Shown: positions 16,006 to 26,100, counted from the stretch's first letter. The stretch is DNA of 37,487 nt from Wenzhouxiangella sp. (GCA_007118895.1 SKQS01000134.1:1-37487); one strand, 5' to 3'. Program-made: numbers and translations. Notes: a model not told the origin generated them from the letters alone.

Positions 16006-17104
16006 TTACTGCAAACCGGCCTTGAGCTGGGCGGCAACGAATTCGTCCAGGTCGCCGTCCAGCACCTTCTGGGTGTCGCTGCGCTCCACGCCGGTGCGCA
16101 GGTCCTTGATCCGCGACTGGTCTAGCACGTAGTTGCGTATCTGGCTGCCCCAGCCGATATCGGCCTTCTCCTCCTCGGCCGCCTGGGCCTTCTCCTGCTG
16201 TTTTTTCAGCTCAAGCTCATAGAGCTTGGCGCGCAGCTGGCCCATCGCCCGGTCCTTGTTCTTGTGCTGGGAGCGGTCGGTCTGGCACTGGACAACGATG
16301 CCGGTCGGCTCATGGGTAATGCGCACGGCCGATTCGGTGCGGTTGACGTGCTGACCACCGGCGCCCGAGGCGCGGTAAACATCGATGCGCAGATCCGACG
16401 GATCGATATCGATCTCGATCGAGTCATCGACTTCAGGCGCAACAAACACGCTGGCAAACGAGGTATGGCGCCGGTTGCCGGAGTCGAACGGCGACTTGCG
16501 CACCAGCCGGTGGATGCCGGTCTCGGTGCGGCACCAGCCGAAGGCATAGTCGCCCTCGATGCGGATGGTTGCCGATTTGATGCCGGCCACTTCGCCGGCG
16601 GAGACCTCGATCAGCTCGCTCTTCCAGCCGCGCTGCTCGGCCCAGCGCAGGTACATGCGCAGCAGCATCTCGGCCCAGTCCTGTGCCTCAGTGCCGCCGG
16701 ATCCGGCCTGGATGTCGATAAAGCAGGGCCGGTTGTCCATCTCGCCTGAAAACATTCTTTCGAATTCGAGATCGGCCACCTGGCGCTCGATGCGCTTGAG
16801 GTCCTCGCCGACGCTTTTCAGAGTGTCCTCATCGTCCTCGGCCAGCGCCATGTCCAGCAGCTCCCCGGCATCGCGCACGCCGTCGATCACCGCCCGCTGG
16901 GCCAGCACCGAGCGCTCCAGGCCGGCCCGCTCGCGCCCCAGTTGCTGGGCCTTGTCGGGATCGTCCCAGATCGAGGGGTCCTCCATCTCGCGGGTGACTT
17001 CCTCCAGTCGTTCTACCCGGCTTTCGTAGTCAAAGATACCTCCTGAGCGCAGCCACGCGGCGCTCCAGGTCATCGAGCAGGTTCTTCAGCGCTGTCTGTT
17101 CCAC
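16006..17104 (-). CDS. prfB: Peptide chain release factor 2, with programmed +1 frameshift
   Basis: RF2 releases peptides at UGA and UAA. The zero frame starts at GTG 17104 (GGAG ten bases upstream) and encodes 24 residues ending RRYL before an in-frame TGA at 17032-17030. Shifting +1 at CTT-TGA-C continues as [12 protein letters not shown] for 341 residues, total 365, the E. coli length. The SPF-type anticodon motif ([16 protein letters not shown]) and GGQ motif ([17 protein letters not shown]) are intact. It heads the prfB-lysS-amidase-tsaC run. If the shift is ignored, a false start inside the message would be chosen. Confidence 0.97.
17029..17044 (-). promoter_or_regulatory. prfB programmed frameshift signal
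   Basis: On the minus strand the sequence is AGGAGG-TAT-CTT-TGA-C: a Shine-Dalgarno-like stimulator three bases before the slippery CTT and the weak TGA-C stop. This is the textbook RF2 autoregulatory site: low RF2 allows ribosomes to slip and make more RF2. Confidence 0.95.
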
Positions 17105-17141
17105 CTTGAGATATCTCCATGCCGTTGATGTCAAACGCGCT

Positions 17142-17169
17142 ATTGTATCGACTGATCACAAGCGGTGAA
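17142..17169 (-). promoter_or_regulatory. Candidate sigma-70 promoter for prfB
   Basis: On the minus strand TTCACC (17169-17164) and TACAAT (17147-17142) are 16 bp apart, placing a transcription start near 17135, about 30 bases before GTG 17104. It overlaps the divergent gdhA leader. Confidence 0.5.
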
Positions 17170-17175
17170 CCACTG

Positions 17176-18471
17176 ATGAGCAAATCCGCCTTCAAGCGCG
17201 CCCTGGCCCGACTCGACCAGGCCGCCGAGCACGTCGAAATACCCGAGGAGACCTTCATCCGCCTGCATCACCCGCGCGCGGTGCTCAGCGTGGCCGTGCC
17301 GGTGCGCCGGGATGACGGTAGTCTGGAAATCTTCACCGGCTACCGCGTCCACCACAGCGATCTGCTGGGCCCATGCAAGGGCGGCTTGCGCTACCACCCC
17401 GATGTCGACCTGGAGGAAGTCAAGGCGCTGGCATTCTGGATGACCTGCAAGTGCGCGGTCATGGACCTGCCCTACGGCGGCGCCAAGGGTGGGGTCACCG
17501 TGGACCCGCGAAAGCTGTCGATGATGGAAATCGAGCGCCTGAGCCGCGGCCTGATCCGCCAGATTGCCGACTTCATCGGCCCGGAGGTCGATATCCCGGC
17601 GCCGGATGTCTACACCAACGAGCGCATCATGGGCTGGATGATGGACGAGTACTCGCAGGTGGTGCGGCGGCGCACCCCGGCGGTGATCACCGGCAAGCCG
17701 GTCGCCCTGGGCGGCAGCCTGGGCCGCAGCACCGCCACCGGACGCGGTGGCTGGGTGTGCCTGCGCGAGCTGGGCAAGGAGTACGACTGGCAGCCGGAGA
17801 AGACCCGCATCGCCATCCAGGGCTTCGGCAATGCCGGCCAGGCCATTGCCCGGCTGCTGCACGAAGACGGCTTCAGGGTCGTGGCCGTCAGCGACTCCAA
17901 GGGTGCGATCTTCAATGACGACGGGCTGGATATCCCGTCGGTGATCGAGCACAAGAACCGTCACAGCGAGCTGGAGGCAGTCTACTGTGACGGATCGGTG
18001 TGCGAGACACACGATGCCGAGCAGCTCAGCAACGAGGAGCTGCTCGAGCTCGGTGTCGACGTGCTGGTCCCGGCGGCCATGGATGACGTGATTACCGCCG
18101 ACAACGCCTCGAAGATCAAGGCCCGCGTGATCATCGAGCTGGCCAACGGACCGACCACCGCCGAGGCCGACGACATCCTCACCGACAACGACGTGCTGGT
18201 GATCCCGGACATTCTGGCCAACGCCGGCGGCGTCACTGTCAGCTACTTCGAGTGGGTTCAGAACCGCCGCGGCGAGCAATGGAGCGAGTCAGAAGTCCAT
18301 GAGCGCCTGGACAAACGCATGGCTGCCCAGTTCGGCAAGGTGATGGCGCTGGCCGATGAGCATAAGGTCAGCGCGCGGCTGGCCGCCTACATGCTGGCGC
18401 TCAAGCGCCTGGGCGCGGCCGCCGAGGCGCTGGGCACCGCCCACGAGTTCAATGGCGGGAGTGGAGGCTAG
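17176..18471 (+). CDS. gdhA: Glutamate dehydrogenase (Glu/Leu/Phe/Val family)
   Basis: The 431-residue enzyme interconverts glutamate and 2-oxoglutarate plus ammonia. Substrate-binding and catalytic lysines appear in GPCKGGLRYH (Lys68), WMTCKCAVMDLPYGGAKGG (Lys92 and catalytic Lys104), and the nucleotide-binding fold in IAIQGFGNAGQAIARLL. Length and motifs suggest the short hexameric, probably NAD-linked (RocG/GudB-like) class; cofactor choice is inferred. I take ATG 17176 (MSKSAFKRALARLDQAA); the frame is open to 17119, but that stretch overlaps the prfB promoter region. It is divergent from prfB and convergent with the secreted-protein gene, with hairpins at the junction. Confidence 0.93.
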   Translation: MSKSAFKRALARLDQAAEHVEIPEETFIRLHHPRAVLSVAVPVRRDDGSLEIFTGYRVHHSDLLGPCKGGLRYHPDVDLEEVKALAFWMTCKCAVMDLPYGGAKGGVTVDPRKLSMMEIERLSRGLIRQIADFIGPEVDIPAPDVYTNERIMGWMMDEYSQVVRRRTPAVITGKPVALGGSLGRSTATGRGGWVCLRELGKEYDWQPEKTRIAIQGFGNAGQAIARLLHEDGFRVVAVSDSKGAIFNDDGLDIPSVIEHKNRHSELEAVYCDGSVCETHDAEQLSNEELLELGVDVLVPAAMDDVITADNASKIKARVIIELANGPTTAEADDILTDNDVLVIPDILANAGGVTVSYFEWVQNRRGEQWSESEVHERLDKRMAAQFGKVMALADEHKVSARLAAYMLALKRLGAAAEALGTAHEFNGGSGG

Positions 18472-18481
18472 CCTCCCTCCC
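18457..18481. terminator. Hairpin over the gdhA stop codon
   Basis: GGGAG-T-GGAGGC pairs with GCCTCC-CTCCC with one bulged T. The inner 14 bases GGAGGCTAGCCTCC (18463-18476) are a perfect palindrome containing the TAG stop. No T-run follows, so its role as terminator is uncertain. Confidence 0.5.
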
Positions 18482-18496
18482 CAACCTTCGAGATAT

Positions 18497-18521
18497 GGGC
18501 TTAAGGAGCCTCCTTAATCCC
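18497..18521. terminator. Hairpin at the gdhA / secreted-protein convergent junction
   Basis: TTAAGGAG (18501-18508) and CTCCTTAA (18510-18517) are inverted around one C, flanked by GGG and CCC that also pair. The right arm includes the stop codon of the minus-strand gene. It could act in both directions. Confidence 0.5.
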
Positions 18522-19905
18522 ACCCATCCACCGGCAGGATTAGCAGGATGTGCCGCGGCCGTTCGGTGCGGCGATAGTTCGACAGCACGTTCTGGCCCTG
18601 GTCATCGGTCAGGAAACCGTTGCTGTACTGCTGGACGCCAAAGCTGATCACCGGCTGCCCGAGAAAACCAGTTCCGTCGGCAGCGGTCAACCATTGATTG
18701 GGGTCACCAAAGTAGAGCCTGGCCGTTCCCTCCAAGAACTGGACATCCACGTCATCCCCCCCCAGAGCAAAATTGTGGCGGATAACGGCGGGATGCCCGA
18801 GGATGGAGGAATCCACAACCAGATCAAGACTTTCGTAAACGGAATTGAATGGCAAGCTCTGAAGTACGAGAGCAGGCGGCATGCGACACTCCGGACCCAG
18901 CAGCGGAGGAACCCCCCCAAAATCTCCAAAACAAGGTACAGGGAGGAAGTACTCACCGCTCCTGGCCCACACACCAAACAGCATAGACGAGTCACCAACC
19001 GCAAAGCCATCGACCTCGTCTTCGTAGCGCTTCAGCGGGCGGTGGATAATCCACTCGAACTCCGCCGCCAGTGACGGTTCGACCGAGTACTCCATGGACT
19101 GGGTCGAGACCATCAGCGCCGCGGCCACCGCCTCGATCGGCAGCGTCCACTCATCAACGCGACACTCGCCGCTTGCACACACCAGGCTGCGCACCCCGCC
19201 CTGCTCGGCGCCGGCATCGAATGCCTGGGCCAGATCGGGCAATGCAGACTCCGGCGCGCTGTGCTGGGCGATATCGCTGAAGCCGCCAAGCGCCGTGGCC
19301 GGCACGGTGTTGATACCGCCGGCGGCTACGTTGATCAGGCTTGCCGAAGCGCTTAACTGGTGTGTGGGCGCGACCAGGCCGGCATTCAGATCAACCGACC
19401 AGACGCCGGACTCGAAGGCTTCGGCCAGCTCAGCACAATCGGCCCATCCGGCGAAGATATGCTCCACAACAAGATCCGATTCCTCGCTGGCGCTGGCCAT
19501 CTCGATGATCTCTATCGATCCCCGCGGGGCCGCCAGCGGCAGGACCGGACGCCCCATGTGACTGGCCGACGGCGCCGGCAGCATGCAGCCTGCCTCCAGG
19601 GGCGCCAGCAGGATTTGATCATCGACCCATCCAATGCCTGCAGCCCAGATACTGTAAGCGTCCAGATACAGGTTGAATGACTCGACAAGCCCCCCCTGTT
19701 CGTCAAGCAGCCGGACCTTGACCGCAACGGCCTGCTCAGACTCGTTGCGTACCGAGAACACCGTGTCGTTGCCGTTGGCCACCGTCCAGTAAGGCAGAAT
19801 CAGCGCACTACCCAGCCCGGAATCGGAACGATAAACCTGGGCCGAGGCGGTGGTGCTCAAGATCAGGCAGGCAAGCAGCCCGGCAAAGATTACTGGCATT
19901 TTCAT
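18514..19905 (-). CDS. Secreted protein of unknown function
   Basis: I do not recognise a named family. The 463-residue protein begins MKMPVIFAGLLACLILSTTASAQ, a clear Sec signal with likely cleavage after Ala22. The mature part starts with SGLGSALILPYWTVANGNDTVFSVRNESEQAVAVKVRLLDEQGG, which looks like a beta-sandwich; I vaguely recall similar N-terminal stretches in uncharacterised secreted gammaproteobacterial proteins. It is acidic and has about six cysteines (for example VCASGEC), suggesting disulfides and a periplasmic or exported protein. No C-terminal sorting tail is apparent. Start ATG 19905 has GGAAG upstream; the frame is open to 19971. Part of the gene (about 18750-18900) is visibly less G+C-rich than its neighbours. 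It lies downstream of recJ, perhaps on its own promoter. Confidence 0.75.
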   Translation of the reverse strand: MKMPVIFAGLLACLILSTTASAQVYRSDSGLGSALILPYWTVANGNDTVFSVRNESEQAVAVKVRLLDEQGGLVESFNLYLDAYSIWAAGIGWVDDQILLAPLEAGCMLPAPSASHMGRPVLPLAAPRGSIEIIEMASASEESDLVVEHIFAGWADCAELAEAFESGVWSVDLNAGLVAPTHQLSASASLINVAAGGINTVPATALGGFSDIAQHSAPESALPDLAQAFDAGAEQGGVRSLVCASGECRVDEWTLPIEAVAAALMVSTQSMEYSVEPSLAAEFEWIIHRPLKRYEDEVDGFAVGDSSMLFGVWARSGEYFLPVPCFGDFGGVPPLLGPECRMPPALVLQSLPFNSVYESLDLVVDSSILGHPAVIRHNFALGGDDVDVQFLEGTARLYFGDPNQWLTAADGTGFLGQPVISFGVQQYSNGFLTDDQGQNVLSNYRRTERPRHILLILPVDGWD

Positions 19906-20069
19906 TTCAGGCTTCCATGGTTGCTTGAGCTGACGAGAAAACGCTTGAGGATTGTGGTTTGCCATCGCCATAACCGCCGGCTTTCATTGTGTCGTATTGA
20001 TCCTACCACCCGGTCATCCCGGCAATCAAATCCGGGGTCCAAGGAACCGGGAGGCGGGAGTAAAGAAAG

Positions 20070-21779
20070 CTATCCGACCTTGCTGACCAGGTGCTGGATA
20101 TTGAGCTGGGGGCTGACCCTGCCCTGCCAGCGATTGACTTCCAGCCGGTAGGTCAGGTGCAGCGGATCGGGCAGGCTTTCGTGGCACAGGGGGCCTGCGT
20201 TGAAGGCGATGGCATCAATGGTCTGGTCGCCTCCGACGGGGGTGAGTGTCAGTTTGAGGTGGCGCTCACCGACGATGCGGCGATCGGCGACGTGGAAGCG
20301 CCCGTCGAACAGCGGCTCGGGCCAGCCCTGACCCCAGGGCCCGGCCTCGACCAGACTCAGGGCGGTCGCCACGTCCAGACGGTCCGGCGGCAGCTCACCG
20401 TCGGTCAGGACCTGATCGGCGGAAAAGGACAATGTTTCAAGCTGCTGGCCAAAGGCCTGGCGGAAACGGTCAAGCTGTTCTCGGGCCAGGCTCAGCCCGG
20501 CGGCCCGCGCGTGGCCGCCAAAGCGGGCGATGAGTTCGGGATGGGCGGCATCGATATCGACCAGCAGGTCGCGCATGTGAACGCCGCTCGGCGAGCGCCC
20601 GGAGCCCTTCAGCCAGTCGCTGCCTGGCTCGTCCGGCGCCAGGGCAATGACCGGCCGGCGCAAGCGATCGGCCAGGCGGCCGGCAACCAGGCCGACCACG
20701 CCCTGGTGCCATGTCTCGTCGAACACGCACAGACCCTTGAGCGGGCCGTCGACCTGGTCTGCCAGGCGCTCGGCCTGGGCCTCGGCCAGGGCCTGCATGT
20801 CGGCCTGGATCTGCTGCCGGGTGCGATTGAGCTCATCAAGCCGGGCAGCCAGCTCGTGCGCCTGGCGCTCATTGTCGGCCAGCAGGCAGCGAATACCGTG
20901 ACTCATGTCGTCAAGCCGACCGGCGGCGTTCAGGCGCGGCGCGGCGGCAAAGCCCAGGTCAGCAGCCGACACATGGTTCAGGTTGCGGCCGGCAACTTCC
21001 AGCAGCGCTCGAAGACCCGGCGCGCAGCGGCCGCTGCGAATGCGTTTGAGCCCCTGCCAGACCAGACGCCGGTTGTTTTCATCCAGCGGCACCAGGTCGG
21101 CCACCGTGCCCAGGGCCACCAGGTCCAGCCACTGGTCCAGGCGCGGCTGGCGATGTTGCTCGAACCAGCCGCGATCGCGCAGGCCCGCGCGCAGCGCCAT
21201 CACCAGGTAGAACATCACTCCGACCCCGGCCAGCGCGCGCGAGTCGAAAGTCTCGCCAGGCAGGTTGGGGTTGACGATGGCGTCGGCTGCCGGCAGTTGC
21301 GGGCCCGGCAGGTGGTGGTCGGTAACAATCACCCGCATGCCGCGCTGGCGCGCCCGTGCCACCCCGTTGACCGAGCTGATGCCCTGATCGACCGTCACCA
21401 CCAGGTCCGGCGCCGGCTCGGCGATTTCATCGACCAGCCCCGGCGACAGTCCGTAGCCGTGGCGAAAGCGGTCGGGCACCAGCCAGTCGACCTGTCTGGC
21501 GCCCATGGCCTTCAGCGCGCGTACCGCCAGCGTGGTGCCGGTGGCGCCGTCGGCATCGAAATCGCCGACGATCAGGATCTTCTGATCACTGGCTATGGCC
21601 TGACAGAGCAGATCAACGGCCCGATCCAGCCCACCCAGCGTCGGCGCCAGCAGGCGATCCAGGCGATAGTCAGGCAAGGCTTCCGCACCCCGGGATGCCA
21701 TGATCCGGGCAATCAGTGGCTCGCCCTCGGGCAGCCGGTCGGGGATCGGACGCCGCCTGATGTCGACCCGGCGGATCAT
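20070..21779 (-). CDS. recJ: Single-stranded-DNA-specific exonuclease RecJ
   Basis: RecJ degrades single-stranded DNA 5'-3' in recombination and mismatch repair. The 569-residue protein has the DHH-family motifs: LIVGDFDADGATGTTL (motif I), VTVDQGISS, VIVTDHHLPG (motif III), and the DHHA1 domain with RFGGHARAAGLSLAREQ. The start ATG 21779 overlaps the rpfE-like stop (ATGA), so the genes are coupled; the open frame extends to 21824 inside the upstream gene. The 164 bp between recJ and the next gene's start (19906-20069) contain no gene. Confidence 0.95.
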   Translation of the reverse strand: MIRRVDIRRRPIPDRLPEGEPLIARIMASRGAEALPDYRLDRLLAPTLGGLDRAVDLLCQAIASDQKILIVGDFDADGATGTTLAVRALKAMGARQVDWLVPDRFRHGYGLSPGLVDEIAEPAPDLVVTVDQGISSVNGVARARQRGMRVIVTDHHLPGPQLPAADAIVNPNLPGETFDSRALAGVGVMFYLVMALRAGLRDRGWFEQHRQPRLDQWLDLVALGTVADLVPLDENNRRLVWQGLKRIRSGRCAPGLRALLEVAGRNLNHVSAADLGFAAAPRLNAAGRLDDMSHGIRCLLADNERQAHELAARLDELNRTRQQIQADMQALAEAQAERLADQVDGPLKGLCVFDETWHQGVVGLVAGRLADRLRRPVIALAPDEPGSDWLKGSGRSPSGVHMRDLLVDIDAAHPELIARFGGHARAAGLSLAREQLDRFRQAFGQQLETLSFSADQVLTDGELPPDRLDVATALSLVEAGPWGQGWPEPLFDGRFHVADRRIVGERHLKLTLTPVGGDQTIDAIAFNAGPLCHESLPDPLHLTYRLEVNRWQGRVSPQLNIQHLVSKVG

Positions 21780-22555
21780 CGCCCCGGCACCATCCAGGCA
21801 GGCCAGGCGTGACCAATCTGCCATTGCAACATTTCATCGGCGGTGGCCAGCTCCAGTGACGATATAAGACCCAGGCGAAGCCGGCGACGCGCCCGGGCCA
21901 CCAGCGCCGACAGTTGCTCCAGGTTGTCGCCGGCATCCAGTCGGGCATCCGGACGCCACTCGATCAGGCTGCCCGGGATACGGGCGCTCGTCGGGTCGAT
22001 TTGCTCACAAGGCAGCCCGCTATAACGAGCACAGGCTGAAAGCAGGAAATCCCCGGCATACACCCGCCGGACCCGAGGCGTCAAATCGGCCGCTTCGGAT
22101 GTCGGCCCCTCGCCCCACAACCACAGGCCGTTGGCCGCCGTGCCGGAATCGCTGGCATGGTCATCGGCGGCGTGCTGATGCAACAGGATCTGGGCCTCGC
22201 TCAGCAGGCGTCGCCAGCGAGCTGCGTCCGCCCCAATCGGCATGACCTCATCGAGACTCCGTCCGGCGACCGTCCACGGCGGGACGAACCGCACCTGCGG
22301 CGCTTCATCAAGCAACAGGTAGCCTCGTTCGGGGCTTGCCGGGTGATAGGCCAGGCCATGGTCGGCAAAAAGCTCTTTCAGTGCGCAAGCGGCCCTGCCT
22401 TCTGGCGCCAGCCGGGCTCCGGCAAGCAGCCATACGGCGGCCAGATCGGGCTGAAGCCGGACCGGATCGGCGCGAAGCCAGACACCTTGCCCGGCTTCGG
22501 GCAGATCATCTGCAACCGTCAGACCGGCCGCCGAAAGGCGGCATCCCAGCATCAC
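21776..22555 (-). CDS. RpfE-like protein (phosphoglycerate-mutase-related, unknown function)
   Basis: Between greA and recJ, in the position of rpfE in xanthomonads. The sequence (GVWLRADPVRLQPDLAAVWLLAG, ALKELFADHGLAYHPASPERGYLLLDEAPQVRFVPPWTVAGRSLDEVMPIGADAARWRRLLSEAQILLHQH) is of the type annotated as RpfE or cofactor-independent phosphoglycerate mutase-like. It lacks obvious catalytic motifs, and its role is unknown. The first canonical starts are GTG 22555 and ATG 22552, but the same frame is open upstream to about 22690 and reads RCIIAAPELPALGAQARLPQ, then ALQRFIDRAGKTRLDPRFW, which looks like genuine N-terminal sequence. The true start may be non-AUG (ATC 22675 with AGG upstream), giving ~299 residues. 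Confidence 0.75.
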   Translation of the reverse strand: MMLGCRLSAAGLTVADDLPEAGQGVWLRADPVRLQPDLAAVWLLAGARLAPEGRAACALKELFADHGLAYHPASPERGYLLLDEAPQVRFVPPWTVAGRSLDEVMPIGADAARWRRLLSEAQILLHQHAADDHASDSGTAANGLWLWGEGPTSEAADLTPRVRRVYAGDFLLSACARYSGLPCEQIDPTSARIPGSLIEWRPDARLDAGDNLEQLSALVARARRRLRLGLISSLELATADEMLQWQIGHAWPAWMVPGR

Positions 22556-22685
22556 CTGGCTGAACCAGAAGCGGGGATCGAGCCGAGTTTTGCCTGCGCG
22601 ATCGATAAACCGCTGGAGCGCCTGCGGCAGTCGGGCCTGGGCGCCAAGCGCGGGCAGTTCCGGTGCGGCGATGATGCAGCGCCTG

Positions 22686-23177
22686 TCAGTCTCGATCGCC
22701 GTAGCTCACCTCGACAATCTCGTAGACCCGGGTGCCGTTGGGGGCGGTGAATTCGACCACGTCCCCGACGCTGCGACCGATCAACGCCCTGGCCAGCGGT
22801 GCGCTGATCGCCAGCCGCCTGGTCTTGACGTCGGCCTCCAGGTCGCCGACGATCTCCCAGGTTTCCTCCTCGGCATCATCGGCATCCTCGATGATGGTCA
22901 CCCGGGCGCCAAACACCACCTTGTCGCCGGGATCGAGCGTGGCCACATCGATGATGCGGGCGTTGCTCAAACCCGATTCCAGCTCCTGGATCCGCCCCTC
23001 GATGAAGCTCTGCTGCTCGCGGGCGGCATGATATTCGGCGTTTTCCTTCAGGTCACCGTGCGCGCGCGCCTCGGCAATGGCCTCGATGATGCGCGGCCGT
23101 TCCTCCTTCTTCAGGCGGGCAAGTTCGGCCCTGAGTCGATCCGCACCGGAACGGGTCAGTGGCGGTTGCTGAGTCAT
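22686..23177 (-). CDS. greA: Transcript cleavage factor GreA
   Basis: GreA enters the RNA polymerase secondary channel and stimulates cleavage of backtracked RNA. The 163-residue protein has the N-terminal coiled coil ([45 protein letters not shown]) whose tip carries the acidic pair in the GDLKENAEY loop, and an FKBP-like C-terminal domain ending in [23 protein letters not shown]. The ATG overlaps the carB stop (ATGA at 23177-23174), a coupling typical of this gene order in xanthomonads. Confidence 0.97.
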   Translation of the reverse strand: MTQQPPLTRSGADRLRAELARLKKEERPRIIEAIAEARAHGDLKENAEYHAAREQQSFIEGRIQELESGLSNARIIDVATLDPGDKVVFGARVTIIEDADDAEEETWEIVGDLEADVKTRRLAISAPLARALIGRSVGDVVEFTAPNGTRVYEIVEVSYGDRD

Positions 23178-26100
23178 TCGAGCTCCTCGCTGGCGTGCAG
23201 CTGTTGCAGGCTGCGCACGCCTCGCTCATTCCAGTGGTCAAGCGCGCGCAGCGTCGCCCTGGCGCCGGCGATGGTCGTCGAGTAGTTGACCTTGCGCTGC
23301 AGCGCCTCGCGGCGAATGGAAAACGAATCGGCAATCGATTGCCGACCTTCGGTGGTGTTGACGATGTAGTCGATCTCGTCGTTCTTGATCGAGTCGACGA
23401 TGTGCGGCCGGCCCTGGATCACCTTGTTGACGTAGTCACAAGGGATGTCGTGTTCGACCAGGTGCTTCCAGGTACCCTCGGTAGCGACCAGGCTGAAGCC
23501 GCGTTCGATCAGCTCTCGGGCTACCGGCAGCAGCCGCGCCTTGTCGGCATCACGCACGCTTAAGAAAGCCCGCCCACTGGCCGCAGCATTGATGCCGGCA
23601 CCCTGCTGAGCCCTGGCGACCGCCGAGCCGAAATTCAGGCCCACGCCCATGACCTCACCGGTAGAGCGCATCTCCGGGCCCAGGATGGGGTCGACGCCGG
23701 GGAACTTGATGAATGGGTAGACCGGCTCCTTTATGGAATAGAAACGACATTCAATATCCTTGATAATATCCTGTTCTTTCAGTGTTTTCCCCACCATGCA
23801 CTTCGCTGCCACGCGGGCCAGCGGGACGCCGGTGGCCTTGGACACGAAGGGCACCGTGCGCGATGCTCGCGGATTGACCTCGATCACGTAGATCTCGCCC
23901 TCGCGCACCGCAAACTGCACGTTCATCAACCCGATGACATTCAGCGCCAGCGCCATCTGGCGCGTCTGGCGGGCAATCTCCTCGACCAGGTGGCTGTCCA
24001 GCGAGAAAGTCGGCAGGCTGCACGAGGAGTCGCCGGAATGCACGCCGGCCTCCTCGATATGTTCCATGATGCCGCCGATGATCACGCTGTGGCCGTCACA
24101 AATGGCGTCGACGTCGACCTCGATGGCGTGGTCGAGAAAGCGGTCCAGCAGCACCGGGGACTCGTTGGAGACCTTGACCGCCTCGTCCATGTAACGACGC
24201 AGCTCGTCTTCGCCATGGACGATGTCCATGGCCCGGCCGCCGAGCACGTAGGACGGACGCACAACCAGCGGGAAACCCACCTCGCGGGCCAGCACGATGG
24301 CCTCATCCGGGGTCCTGGCGGTACGGTTGGCCGGCTGGCGAAGCTTGAGAAAAGACAGAAGTTCCTGGAATCGCTGCCTGTCCTCGGCCAGATCGATGCT
24401 GTCGGGGCTGGTGCCGATGATTGGCACGCCGGCCGCCTCCAGGCTTCGCGCCAGTTTCAGCGGCGTCTGGCCACCGAACTGGATGATCACGCCCTCGGGC
24501 TTCTCGATGGCGACGATCGACAGCACGTCTTCCAGGGTCAGCGGCTCGAAGTACAGCCGGTCGGAGGTATCGAAGTCAGTCGAGACCGTCTCAGGGTTGC
24601 AGTTGACCATGATGGTCTCGAAGCCCAGTTCACGCATTGCCAGCGCCGCATGCACGCAGCAATAGTCGAACTCTATACCCTGCCCGATCCGGTTCGGGCC
24701 ACCGCCGAGCACCATGATCTTGCGCCGGTCACCGGGTCGGGACTCGCACTCCTCGCCCCAGGTCGAGTACATGTAGGCGGTCTCGGAGGCAAACTCGGCG
24801 GCACAGGTATCGACCCGGCGATAGCTGGGCTGGATTCCGAAGGTCTGGCGCAGGTGACGGATAGAAGCCTCGCTGACGCCCAGCAGAGCCGCCAGGCGGG
24901 CATCGGAAAAGCCCATGCGCTTGAGCTCCAGCAGTCGCTTGCCGTCAAGCGACTCCACGCCCTGGCGGCCAAGTGCCTGCTCCTGCTCGATGATCTCGGC
25001 GATCTGGTCCAGCACCCAGGGGTCCATGCGGGTCAGGCGCTGTATCTCGGTGGCTTCCAGCCCGCGGCGGAATGCCTCGGCCACATGCATGATGCGCTCC
25101 GGCCCGGCTTCGCGAAGCTCACGCCGCAACAGGGTCATTTCATCGACATCGCCAGCCGGAAAGACCACAGGGTCGAATCCGCTCAGGCCCGTCTCCAGGC
25201 TGCGCAGCGCCTTCTGAAGCGACTCCTGGAAGGTTCTGCCGATGGCCATGGCCTCGCCCACTGACTTCATCTGGGTGGTCAGGCGATCGCTGGCGGCCGG
25301 AAACTTCTCGAAGGCAAAGCGCGGCACCTTGGTGACCACGTAATCGATGCTTGGCTCGAACGAGGCCGGGGTGGCGCCGCCGGTAATCTCATTGGCCAGC
25401 TCGTCCAGGGTATAGCCGACGGCCAGCTTGGCGGCCACCTTGGCGATCGGAAAGCCGGTTGCCTTGGAGGCCAGCGCCGAGGACCGCGACACCCGCGGAT
25501 TCATCTCGATCACCATCAGCCGGCCATCGTCGGGGTTGACCGCAAACTGGACGTTGGAGCCACCGGTATCGACGCCGATCTTGCGCAGCACGGCGATCGC
25601 GGCGTTGCGCAGGCGCTGGTACTCCTTGTCGGTCAGGGTCAGCGCCGGCGCCACGGTGATCGAGTCGCCCGTATGCACGCCCATCGGATCGATATTCTCG
25701 ATCGAGCAGACGATGATGCAGTTGTCGGCCCGGTCCCTGACCACTTCCAGCTCGTATTCCTTCCAGCCCAGCACCGACTCCTCGAGCTGGACCTCGGTGG
25801 TCGGCGACAGGTCCAGACCGCGCTCGACGATCTCGACGAATTCATCGCGGTTGTAGGCAATGCCGCCGCCTGATCCGCCCATGGTGAACGACGGCCGGAT
25901 GATGGTCGGAAAACCGATCTGCTTCTGTACCTCGATCGCCTCCTGCAGGCTGCGCGCCATGTTCGCGGCCGGACCGGCCAGACCGATCTCGGCCATCGCC
26001 AGACGAAACTCCTCGCGATCCTCGGCCATGTCGATGGCCCTGGGGCTGGCCCCGATCATCTCGACGCCGAACTCCTCGAGCACGCCCTCTCGATTCAGGT

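Noticed and set aside
17140-18279. 379-codon open frame antisense to gdhA
   Set aside because: Shadow of the conserved glutamate dehydrogenase frame; no independent evidence of coding.
20091-21812. 573-codon open frame antisense to recJ
   Set aside because: It mirrors recJ codon structure in high-G+C DNA, shows no domain, and the minus-strand frame has clear DHH motifs.
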